Part shown: in pieces, positions 17,953 to 25,174 of the stretch
How positions within the stretch are numbered: the first letter of the stretch is position 1
Layout: each line of letters begins with the position of its first letter
Source: Bradyrhizobium sp. CCBAU 53340
GTDB taxonomy: Bacteria > Pseudomonadota > Alphaproteobacteria > Rhizobiales > Xanthobacteraceae
Assembly: GCF_015291645.1 (NCBI RefSeq)
Contig: NZ_CP030055.1
Coordinates: 2,108,001-2,172,000 of the forward strand
Reading direction: 5' to 3'
DNA: 64,000 bases
Notes under the pieces: generated by a model
What the model saw: only the letters and a program-made list of their open reading frames with translations
What the model was told of the DNA's origin: nothing
Database searches by the model: none
Program-made: the position numbers and the translations under genes

Positions 17953-18876
17953 CTAGCCAGCCGCCTTTCGGCCCGCCACGAGGTAGTTGATCGCAGCGCC
18001 CGGGTGAGAATAGGTACGATCGGCGACAGCCTTTTCCCATCTCTCGACCCCACCCGTCACCGATGCCCAGAGCGCATCGAACCGAGCCTCGACACCACCG
18101 CCGGCCAGGAAATAGCGACGGGTATCTTCGCGACTCCAGATCCAGAAATCGCGCGCTTCGAAATCCTGGCGCTCCACCAGCAACGCGCGCTGTTCGGGCG
18201 TGCTGTAAGGCGGCAGGAAAGGGTTGGTCTTGTCGTTGAGATACACGACGACATCCGTGAGCCCCGAAGCCACGAACAGACCCGGCACAACATCGCCCAC
18301 GGAGTTGTTGCCTTCGCCGAGAGCCGCCTTGCCTCGCTCGCATGTCAATTGAAGTTGGACGCCGGCCAGGATCTCTTCGACCGGATCGTTGAAAGAGATG
18401 GAGTGCCGGACGAGGCTGGTCGCGACGTTGTTCGGCTCGGACACGAGCACGAGACCGCCGGGACGCGTCACCCGCGTCATCTCCGCAATCACCGCGCCCG
18501 GGTCGGCAACATGAATCAGCAGCGTCTGGAAAGTCACGAGATCGAAGCTTGAATCCGGAAATGGCAACGTTTGCGCGTCCGACACCCGATATTGAAACCG
18601 GTGAGCCATCGCGCGTGCCGCGACGCGCTCGGTCGCCTTGTCAATCCACAACGGATCGCGATCGACGCCGATCACCTGGGCGTCGGCCGGGAGTGCGGGC
18701 GCGAGAACCTGGGTCCAGTGACCGACCCCGCAGCCGACGTCGAGCACGTCATGCACCCGATCGAAGTCAAGGCGGCGCCCGATCAGCGCGATGTAGTCCG
18801 GATTCCACCAATAGTCGCGCGTGTCGCCGAAATACTCGGCCGAGTGCGATTCAAGCGTTCGAAATTCGTTGGTCAA
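17953..18876 (-). CDS. SAM-dependent class I methyltransferase
   Basis: A 307-residue protein with the SAM-binding motif VLDVGCGVGHWTQ, an acidic residue in VIGVDRDPLW, motif II/III regions SDAQTLPFPDSSFDLVTFQT and VTRPGGLVLVSEP. I prefer a TTG start at 18876 because GGGAGG lies 4 bases upstream; the frame is open further upstream but would then overlap the neighbouring hydrolase gene. The substrate is unknown. It is downstream of the alpha/beta hydrolase on the same strand, 64 bp away, and may share its transcript. Confidence 0.85.
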   Translation of the reverse strand: MTNEFRTLESHSAEYFGDTRDYWWNPDYIALIGRRLDFDRVHDVLDVGCGVGHWTQVLAPALPADAQVIGVDRDPLWIDKATERVAARAMAHRFQYRVSDAQTLPFPDSSFDLVTFQTLLIHVADPGAVIAEMTRVTRPGGLVLVSEPNNVATSLVRHSISFNDPVEEILAGVQLQLTCERGKAALGEGNNSVGDVVPGLFVASGLTDVVVYLNDKTNPFLPPYSTPEQRALLVERQDFEARDFWIWSREDTRRYFLAGGGVEARFDALWASVTGGVERWEKAVADRTYSHPGAAINYLVAGRKAAG

Positions 18877-18940
18877 GAGACCTCCCAATTGCGAGTGATC
18901 ACCATAGCTCGAATGCTGTCTGCCGCAATCCGAGCGCCCA

Positions 18941-20239
18941 CTAGCGCGCCGATTGCCGAACGAAATTCGCGATCGCCTCGCTGAGGCCATCGACAAGCGG
19001 AATGTTAGGATTCGAATAGGCATCCTGCTGCCCCGCGCGATCCGCCGGCGCTAGCTTCAGCACATGATTCATGCCGGGTATGATGAGAGGGGTCGCGTCG
19101 GGACGTTCGGCGGATAGCCGCGCGACGTCAGCGGAGCCGACCTGAAGATCGTGTTCGCCGGACACGATCATCAATGGCTGGCTGAAATGTCTCAGCTCCT
19201 CCGCCGGATCGATCGCGAGCTCCGAAATCATGTAGCGCTGCACGCTGGGCCGGAACAGTGCGTGCAAGGCGGGGCTCACGCTGGGCACTGTTTCGCCCCG
19301 CTCCAGCGCGGCGAGAATGGTCGATGCTTCGGTCTGCAGCACCGGATCCATTCCGATTGCCTGCAACTGATCACGGATGACGTTGCCGAGCCTCCTGCCA
19401 GGCGTGGTGAGCAGGACGATGCCGGCAACAGGGACACGTTTAGCGGCGAGGAGGGCAATCAATCCGCCTTCGCTGTGCCCGGCAATGATGCGAGGGCCCA
19501 AATCCGGGCGTTGTTGGAGCCAATTGAGCCAGGCCACTGCATCGTCGACAAAGGAATCGAGCACGACGTCGTCCTCGCGAACGCCGGCCACGGCACTGCG
19601 GCCGACGCCGCGTTTATCGTAGCGTAGCGATGCGATGCCCTTTTCGGCGAGTTGTTCGGCGAGCTGGCGCAATTCGCCGGGGCCCGTGCCGCCTTGGTTG
19701 CCATTGCGGTCGGTCGGACCGGAGCCGCCGATGAGGAGCACGACTGGCGGACGCTCTCCTTCGGCGGGCTTGAGCAACGTCCCCGACAAGCCGGCAACGG
19801 TGACGTCGTCTCCTTTGGTTTCGGCGACCGGGAGCGGCCTGAAAACAAGTCCGGCAATTTTGCCGGCCGGGGACAAGCGGATCAGCCAATGGGTCGCGCC
19901 ATTTTCGAACGTCACCTTATAGGTATCCGTGCCGCTCTCGGCGTGCGCGAATTCGATCTGCTGCAGCCTGCCAAGCGATTTGAGCAGTCCTGCGATCGCG
20001 GCGGCCTGCGCCTGCACGGCTGAGCCGAGCTCCGGCTCCATGTTGCCGGTCTCGGGCGCGCCCCGCTGGAGATCCGCGATGACTTTTCGCAGCGGGCCTT
20101 CGGTCTCGCGGGCCGTTTCATTTTGCGTAAGCACAATGCGTACTCCCTCTGGCGGGGGCGGAGTGGCCGCGCCCGACAGGATGGCGACAGCGATGATCTC
20201 GGCGAGCCGGGGCAGGTGAAGTGCATGGGTTGGGGTCAT
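18941..20239 (-). CDS. Secreted alpha/beta hydrolase with N-terminal extension
   Basis: A 432-residue protein starting at the ATG at 20239 with a probable signal peptide (LPRLAEIIAVAILSGAATPP). Residues ~25-150 form an N-terminal domain, and the hydrolase core follows: LLIGGSGPTDRNGNQ (oxyanion), RYDKRGVGRS, nucleophile elbow AGHSEGG, acid in VSGEHDLQVG and His in PGMNHVLK. It resembles exported esterase/peptidase-type hydrolases. It is divergent from a small secreted protein gene with module copy C between them. Confidence 0.87.
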   Translation of the reverse strand: MTPTHALHLPRLAEIIAVAILSGAATPPPPEGVRIVLTQNETARETEGPLRKVIADLQRGAPETGNMEPELGSAVQAQAAAIAGLLKSLGRLQQIEFAHAESGTDTYKVTFENGATHWLIRLSPAGKIAGLVFRPLPVAETKGDDVTVAGLSGTLLKPAEGERPPVVLLIGGSGPTDRNGNQGGTGPGELRQLAEQLAEKGIASLRYDKRGVGRSAVAGVREDDVVLDSFVDDAVAWLNWLQQRPDLGPRIIAGHSEGGLIALLAAKRVPVAGIVLLTTPGRRLGNVIRDQLQAIGMDPVLQTEASTILAALERGETVPSVSPALHALFRPSVQRYMISELAIDPAEELRHFSQPLMIVSGEHDLQVGSADVARLSAERPDATPLIIPGMNHVLKLAPADRAGQQDAYSNPNIPLVDGLSEAIANFVRQSAR

Positions 20240-20307
20240 CACGCCGGTGCCGATCCTTCGCTTCGCTCTGGTCGAGCAATCTAGCCTACTCGCGGCGCCG
20301 ATGTCCC

Positions 20308-20409
20308 GTAAACGGGCTGCAAACACGATGTAAACGACCGTAAACGCCGTCCAATGCTCTGAACTTGGGATGTGGCCGCGTGACAGACGGGCAGGTGTGA
20401 ACGTTCACA
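20308..20409. promoter_or_regulatory. Repeat-palindrome regulatory module, copy C
   Basis: Half-sites start at 20308, 20319, 20330, 20340, 20350 and 20359: GTAAAC, GCAAAC, GTAAAC, GTAAAC, TCCAAT, CTGAAC. The palindrome TGTGAACGTTCACA at 20396-20409 is perfect over 14 bp, including the centre. It lies between the divergent hydrolase (start 20239) and the secreted protein gene (start 20470). Confidence 0.78.
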
Positions 20410-20469
20410 TTCCGTGCAAACGGGGCGCAGGTCCCCATGCTCATCCATTTCGGACCACAGGAGATCATC

Positions 20470-20709
20470 ATGTTGCGCATTCAAGGTTTGCTGGCGATCG
20501 CACTCGGTGTTGCGTCGCTTGGCACTGTCACTCCGGCGTCGGCATTTCCGCACGCAGGCACGATGCTGCACCCGGTCGAAGTCCAGGGCGGGCAGTTGCC
20601 GCTGCCGCCGCGCCAGCCGAAAGTGGCTCCGCAGTATTGCGAGACTCACAACTGCATCATGCCGCCCCGGCCCGATCCCGACCGCAAAGTCCAAGGTGTT
20701 CGGCGATAA
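20470..20709 (+). CDS. Small secreted proline-rich protein (79 aa)
   Basis: The ATG at 20470 follows ACAGGAGATC. The signal peptide MLRIQGLLAIALGVASLGTV (cleaved near ASA-FPH) matches the module family. The mature ~54 residues contain a proline-rich stretch (LPLPPRQPKVAPQ), two cysteines in YCETHNCIMPP that could form a disulfide, and a basic end. No known domain. It is followed after 54 bp by another small secreted gene with its own ribosome site, probably on the same transcript. Confidence 0.74.
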   Translation: MLRIQGLLAIALGVASLGTVTPASAFPHAGTMLHPVEVQGGQLPLPPRQPKVAPQYCETHNCIMPPRPDPDRKVQGVRR

Positions 20710-20763
20710 ATGCGAAGGCTCACATCCATCATCTCAATCACCTCATACCAACAGGAGACGGTC

Positions 20764-20952
20764 ATGTTCCGCACATCCATCTTTTTGACCATCGCACTTG
20801 CAGTTGCAGCAATGGGTTTTGCCATCACTCCGGTGTCCGCACTCTCCTCGCAAGCTTTCGGCGCTCGCAATGAACAGGTCTCTGCTCACTACCATCCGAT
20901 TACATCGGTGCAGACGAGAATGTACCCTCCTCCCCCCAGAAAGAAGAAGTGA
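20764..20952 (+). CDS. Small secreted protein (62 aa), short paralogue of the 24228 protein
   Basis: The ATG at 20764 follows CAGGAGACGG. Signal peptide MFRTSIFLTIALAVAAMGFA, cleaved near SA-LSS. The mature part SQAFGARNEQVSAHYHPITS aligns with SQVFGGISPHIAGQFHPATS of the large secreted protein at 24228, after which it ends in YPPPPRKKK. It therefore looks like a truncated or ancestral short version lacking the C-terminal domain. No module copy directly precedes it. Confidence 0.7.
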   Translation: MFRTSIFLTIALAVAAMGFAITPVSALSSQAFGARNEQVSAHYHPITSVQTRMYPPPPRKKK

Positions 20953-20983
20953 CCTCTCTGACCTCGACCCGCCGGATCGTGGC

Positions 20984-22126
20984 TCATGGCGATCCAGTCC
21001 AGCGATCGTCTTCCATCACGATCGTACAAGGCTCGCCTTTTCGCTGACAGGCGTCCAGGGCGAGCTTGCGCGCGTCGTCGAGGGTGAGCGCGGTCTGGTA
21101 GGATGCGTTCTGCTTTCCGGCGGTTCGGGCCAAAGCCTTTTCGCCCGGAGCGGCCAGATAAGCCTGGACGAACGCGCGCTGCGATTGCGGCCATTGCAGT
21201 CTCTGTAGCACGACATCCACGTTGGATATCGGCCAGGTCGGAAGATTGTGCGCTCTCAAGAAACTGTCGAGCTCCACCAGCCACTGCGTTCGGCCGACGA
21301 TCGAATACATCCCGGTGTGCCCATCCTCGCCGATCGGCTCGAACAGCACGAGCTTGAGATCGGCTCCGGCTCCGGCGAAGGCCGCGCGCATGACCTCGAT
21401 CTGGTCGAGCGGGTGATTGAGATCGTTCTTCGCAAACAGCCAGAGATTGGGAATATGGCTGCGTGAGCCGAGCGTCCTGAAATCGACCGGGATGGATTCG
21501 CGTAGCGCCATGCAGCCGGTCCAATGCTCGCCGCCCGCGATATTGATGACGGCCGCGAGACCAGGAGGGTTGCGCGCGCCCAGCGCGAGCGAAGCCGCGC
21601 CGCCGGCTGATCCGCCCATCACGATCATTCTGGTTGGATCGGCATCCGGTCGCTTCGCGACGACCTCGATTGACGCCTGGATATCGTCGGCGTCCGCGTT
21701 CATCCAAGACATGGATGCATCCACCGCACATGGCGAGTCCGCCTGGGTCGGACCGTCTGACAGTCCGTACCCGCGCCGATGGATCGCCACGACAAGCCAG
21801 CCGCGGCGCGCCATGTCGGCCAGCAGATTGATGCCGGGATCGTTCGCGGTGAGGCTTTGATCCAATGTCATTTCGCGGTAAGCGGGCCTGCCGTGATTGA
21901 AGAAGGCGATCGGCAACCGCCCCCTCGCATCAGCGCGTTTGACAAACAGCGCTTCCAGGCGGACGTCCTGGCCTCCGATCTTGGCGCGCAGATATTGCCG
22001 TTCCTGGACCAGATCGCCTGATATCGCCGATGTGGTCGTCGCGATCGACATGATGAGCAGGATCGCCAGGGCAATTGCCTTGACGCGCAATGGCGCGCTC
22101 CGATCGGACTCTTCCACACCCCTCAT
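20984..22126 (-). CDS. Secreted alpha/beta hydrolase (prolyl-oligopeptidase/dienelactone hydrolase-like)
   Basis: A 380-residue protein. The start at 22126 follows GGGGAGA and overlaps the upstream gene stop by ATGA. An N-terminal signal or anchor (VKAIALAILLIMSIATTTSA) precedes a hydrolase fold: FFNHGRPA (oxyanion), HRRGYGLSDG, nucleophile elbow GGSAGG, and a likely His in GEDGHTGM. The C-terminal ~60 residues end with a conserved DDARKLALDACQRKGEPC segment. It is a tandem paralogue of the upstream gene, with which it is surely co-transcribed. Confidence 0.85.
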   Translation of the reverse strand: MRGVEESDRSAPLRVKAIALAILLIMSIATTTSAISGDLVQERQYLRAKIGGQDVRLEALFVKRADARGRLPIAFFNHGRPAYREMTLDQSLTANDPGINLLADMARRGWLVVAIHRRGYGLSDGPTQADSPCAVDASMSWMNADADDIQASIEVVAKRPDADPTRMIVMGGSAGGAASLALGARNPPGLAAVINIAGGEHWTGCMALRESIPVDFRTLGSRSHIPNLWLFAKNDLNHPLDQIEVMRAAFAGAGADLKLVLFEPIGEDGHTGMYSIVGRTQWLVELDSFLRAHNLPTWPISNVDVVLQRLQWPQSQRAFVQAYLAAPGEKALARTAGKQNASYQTALTLDDARKLALDACQRKGEPCTIVMEDDRWTGSP

Positions 22127-23280
22127 CGTTCTCCCCCGATCCAGAGGAAATTCTCCATGACGATGATGCAATCCTGCGCGGCCTTTTGGCAAGCCGCCAA
22201 GGCGCCGGTGCGAGCATCATCCAGGCTCTTGGAGTTGGTCTGGTAGGTCACAGGCAGGTGCGGCTCGGCGACGACCTTGTTTTGGGGACGGATCCATGCC
22301 GCTTGCAAGGTCGGCGAGAAGGCGATCGCCTTTTCTCCAGGTGCCGAAAGATAAATGAGGAGCGAGCCCTGAAGATTCTCTCGTTCGATCCTGTCGCCAA
22401 TTTTCAGCCTGTCGATCACACTCTTCACGTCCGGAATGCTCCAGGTCGGCAGGTTTCGTGCCCGCAGGAAACCATCCATTTGGCTGTACCAGGCGCGGGT
22501 CGCGTGGCTGAAGACGGGAGTACCCACGTCGCCGTCGTGAAAGAACGTGACGAATTTGACGTCGCCGCCGGCGTCGAGAAATGCGGTGTGTAGTCGGTTG
22601 ACGAGATCGGGATCGAATACCTTGTCGCTCCTGGAATAGATCCACAGATTCGGCACCCGGCTCGTGCTTCCGAATGTCCTGTACCCGTCGACCAGAACGT
22701 CGGTCATCGGGCAATTCGATTCCGACTGCAGTCCGCCCGAGATTGAAACGACCCCCTGCAGTCCGCGCGGGTTGCGAGCGGAAAGCGCGACGGCCGCGAC
22801 CCCCGCCGTTTCGGATCCGATCACAATCATTCTGCTGGCATCGGCGTCAGGGCGTTGCGAAACGGCGCTGAGGGTTGCCTGCAAGTCATCCGCGGCCGCA
22901 CTCGCCCATGCCTCGAATGAAGTTGCCTGGCACGCGACCGGGGCCGGCCTCGGGCCTTCCGAGTTGCCAAAGCCGCGCCTTATCACAACGACCGCCAGCC
23001 ATCCGCGCCGCGCCATGTCGCGCGCGTTATGCGCGTAGGTTGCCGTGGTCGCGCCCGCTCCGGCCGTGGCAGTCGCCGCGCCGCCATTGGTAATAAGCGC
23101 AATCGGCAGCCGGCCTTGAGCGTCGGATTTTTTGACGACGAGCGCTTCGAGGCGAACTGTCGTCCCGCCGATGGAGACTGGAAGGGACACCGGCGTCTCG
23201 ATCAGTTCGTCGGACCATGCCGGCGCCGCCGCCATGCAGGTGAACGTGGCAAGCAGGATTACAAAGCGGGCCCCTGTCAC
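22123..23280 (-). CDS. Secreted hydrolase-fold protein lacking the nucleophilic serine
   Basis: A 385-residue paralogue of the following gene, starting with GTG at 23280 and a signal peptide (TGARFVILLATFTCMAAAPA). The alignment is clear throughout: MARRGWLAVVVIRRGFGNSEG, RPDADASRMIVIG and a shared C-terminal DDARTGALAACQKAAQDC segment. Where the sister protein has the elbow GGSAGG, this one reads GSETAG, so Glu stands at the catalytic serine position. It may be non-catalytic or use different chemistry. Divergent from a small secreted gene across module copy D. Confidence 0.83.
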   Translation of the reverse strand: MTGARFVILLATFTCMAAAPAWSDELIETPVSLPVSIGGTTVRLEALVVKKSDAQGRLPIALITNGGAATATAGAGATTATYAHNARDMARRGWLAVVVIRRGFGNSEGPRPAPVACQATSFEAWASAAADDLQATLSAVSQRPDADASRMIVIGSETAGVAAVALSARNPRGLQGVVSISGGLQSESNCPMTDVLVDGYRTFGSTSRVPNLWIYSRSDKVFDPDLVNRLHTAFLDAGGDVKFVTFFHDGDVGTPVFSHATRAWYSQMDGFLRARNLPTWSIPDVKSVIDRLKIGDRIERENLQGSLLIYLSAPGEKAIAFSPTLQAAWIRPQNKVVAEPHLPVTYQTNSKSLDDARTGALAACQKAAQDCIIVMENFLWIGGER

Positions 23281-23382
23281 TCGATTATCCCTTCAAACAA
23301 GCTTCACGTGGCAATGCCGCATTGTGCACGGGGACGCGCGCAGGCGGTAGTCACCCCGCGCAGTGGTGTTTTCGCAGATCGC

Positions 23383-23486
23383 GTAAATGGCCGGTGAACC
23401 GCGTGTAAACGGCGGTAAACGCTCGCGAATCTCGCGAACTTCGAAGCTCGACCCCATGACAGACGAGCATGGTGTGAATGTTCACA
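23383..23486. promoter_or_regulatory. Repeat-palindrome regulatory module, copy D
   Basis: Half-sites start at 23383, 23394, 23405, 23415, 23425 and 23434: GTAAAT, GTGAAC, GTAAAC, GTAAAC, GCGAAT, GCGAAC. Palindrome TGTGAATGTTCACA at 23473-23486. It lies between the GTG of the hydrolase-fold gene (23280) and the secreted protein gene (23552). Confidence 0.76.
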
Positions 23487-23551
23487 TCCCATCCAGAAAG
23501 GCTGCGAGCCCTGGATGGTCAACCACTTCGAACCAACCAAAGGAGATCGTC

Positions 23552-23821
23552 ATGTCGCGCAAATCAATCTTCTCGAATGCGAAGTTGCTTCTTGCCGGAA
23601 GCTGTCTCGCTCTCGCCCTCTCGACCGGAGTCGCCTCCGCATCCTCGTTCGGCGGCCTGTCGCTGTCGATTGCGTCGAACATCGTTGAGGCTGCATTGTC
23701 GTGTCCTCTCGGCACGCACGCCGGCTATGAAGGCAAATATTGCTGGCCCAATCGGCCCCGCGCGTGCCCGGCGGGCACCCACCTGGGCTACGAAGGTAAG
23801 TACTGCTGGCCGAATGGCTGA
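23552..23821 (+). CDS. Small secreted protein with two CPxGTHxGYEGKYCWPN repeats
   Basis: An 89-residue protein whose ATG at 23552 follows AAAGGAGATCG. The N-terminal ~35 residues are a signal peptide (AKLLLAGSCLALALSTGVAS). After a short hydrophobic linker (SFGGLSLSIASNIVEAALS) come two tandem copies of a 17-residue motif: CPLGTHAGYEGKYCWPN and CPAGTHLGYEGKYCWPN. Each has two cysteines, so one disulfide per repeat or interchain bridges are possible. I do not recognise the motif. It ends right after the second repeat and is followed by a terminator. Confidence 0.8.
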   Translation: MSRKSIFSNAKLLLAGSCLALALSTGVASASSFGGLSLSIASNIVEAALSCPLGTHAGYEGKYCWPNRPRACPAGTHLGYEGKYCWPNG

Positions 23822-23883
23822 CCGCCCTCGCGAGCGGGCGCGCCGCCCTCATTTGGGCATCGGACGACATCATGGGCAGAGAG

Positions 23884-23917
23884 CGGGCCGCCTTGCCAGG
23901 GTGGCCCGTTTGTTTTT
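23884..23917 (+). terminator. Rho-independent terminator
   Basis: CGGGCC (23884-23889) pairs with GGCCCG (23903-23908), with further pairing inside, and is followed by TTTGTTTTT. It ends the small repeat-protein transcript. Confidence 0.75.
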
Positions 23918-24059
23918 GCGCTGCCGGTCCTGGGTGCGGACACCACGCCGATTCATTCGCAGCACGACCTCGAGGGCATTGGAAACGGCGCGCAGCGCGG
24001 GCCGCACCGCGATCGGCCCCGTGGCTGGTCACGCTCGGCACCCGGCGGCCTATCGGTGC

Positions 24060-24162
24060 GTAAACGGGCAGTGAACGAGCTGTAAACGACTGTAAATGCT
24101 TATGAATTCCGCGAACGCGGTGGTCTGGCGGGACTACAGATGTGCAGGTGTGAATGGTCGCA
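24060..24162. promoter_or_regulatory. Repeat-palindrome regulatory module, copy E
   Basis: Half-sites start at 24060, 24071, 24082, 24092, 24102 and 24111: GTAAAC, GTGAAC, GTAAAC, GTAAAT, ATGAAT, GCGAAC. The palindrome at 24149-24162 is slightly decayed (TGTGAATGGTCGCA). This copy follows a terminator and serves only the rightward gene at 24228. Confidence 0.72.
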
Positions 24163-24227
24163 TCTCATCCAGACAGGCCGTGAGCCCCGGATGTTTCAAC
24201 CGCCTCGAACCAACCCAGGAGACAGTC

Positions 24228-25106
24228 ATGTCGCGCAACTCAACCTTCATGGCGATCGCCCTCAGCGTCACCGCGATCGCTTCCGCCGCCACCCCGGCTT
24301 CGGCCCTGCCGTCGCAGGTTTTTGGTGGCATCAGTCCGCACATCGCCGGGCAATTTCACCCCGCAACCAGCGTGCAACCGAGCCTGGAGGCCAGCCACGT
24401 GTTGGCTCCTCAGAAGCCCGTCCCTCCGAAGCCGGAGATGCCGATGAAAATTCCGCCGGGACCGGCGAAGACGTCGCTCGGTACGGCCCAGATCCCGGTT
24501 TCGAAGCTTCCGGTCGGGAGCTCGACGATGAAGCAGCCGCAGATTCCGGTCTCGGAGCTGCCGTCGCCCGTCTACAAGCCCGGCCCTGGCATCGACAATG
24601 TGTGCCCGTTCAATCCGTACAAGTGCCCATCCAAGCAGCCGAACCCTGACAACGATCCGGACAAGGACAAGCATGGTCCGGTCGTGATTTTCGTGCCGCC
24701 GGCTGTGCCGGTGCAGGTCCCGGTGGCTGTCCCCGTCACCCCGCCGGTGCACGTCGCCACGGCAAGCAGCTCCGGCGGTGCGGCGCAGGCGAGGCCTGCC
24801 GTCACGGCTCCGTCCGCCGCGTCACAGTGCGGAGCTTCAGATACCATTCCGCCGCTGGCGGCAGGGATCGACGAATTGCTGCCCAATGCTCAGATCTCGA
24901 ACGAGGACCGCGCAAAGGTCACCGAGTTCCGGCAGACGATTCAGGATCTGGCCACAGACGGAAAAGTGGCGGCGGCCCGTAACGTCGAGGAAGTCGCGAT
25001 GTTCTATCTCGGCTACCAGAAGATCTGGCTCCAGTGCGGGCTGGGCACCTTCGCCTGGACGCCAGTTGTCTACAATGACGCCAAGACCGCGGATCAGTCG
25101 CAATGA
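24228..25106 (+). CDS. Secreted protein, paralogue of the proline-rich 16969 protein
   Basis: A 292-residue protein. The ATG at 24228 follows CCAGGAGACAG. A signal peptide (MSRNSTFMAIALSVTAIASA) is followed by SQVFGGISPHIAGQFHPATS, a SLEASHVLAPQKP segment shared with the 16969 protein, a proline/lysine-rich linker with the repeated IPVS(K/E)LP element, and a C-terminal ~85-residue domain (SDTIPPLAAGIDELLPNAQI to LQCGLGTFAW) with two cysteines. In the paralogue the linker is replaced by 30 prolines. Function unknown; likely cell-envelope. Confidence 0.84.
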   Translation: MSRNSTFMAIALSVTAIASAATPASALPSQVFGGISPHIAGQFHPATSVQPSLEASHVLAPQKPVPPKPEMPMKIPPGPAKTSLGTAQIPVSKLPVGSSTMKQPQIPVSELPSPVYKPGPGIDNVCPFNPYKCPSKQPNPDNDPDKDKHGPVVIFVPPAVPVQVPVAVPVTPPVHVATASSSGGAAQARPAVTAPSAASQCGASDTIPPLAAGIDELLPNAQISNEDRAKVTEFRQTIQDLATDGKVAAARNVEEVAMFYLGYQKIWLQCGLGTFAWTPVVYNDAKTADQSQ

Positions 25107-25126
25107 ATCAGCGGCCACTTTGCAAG

Positions 25127-25164
25127 CGGAGGCAGCGCGCCAAAGCGTTGCCTCCGATTTTTTT
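25127..25164 (+). terminator. Rho-independent terminator
   Basis: CGGAGGCA (25127-25134) pairs with TGCCTCCG (25149-25156) and is followed by ATTTTTTT. It may also serve the convergent regulator gene that ends at 25175. Confidence 0.85.
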
Positions 25165-25174
25165 GCGGAGCGTT

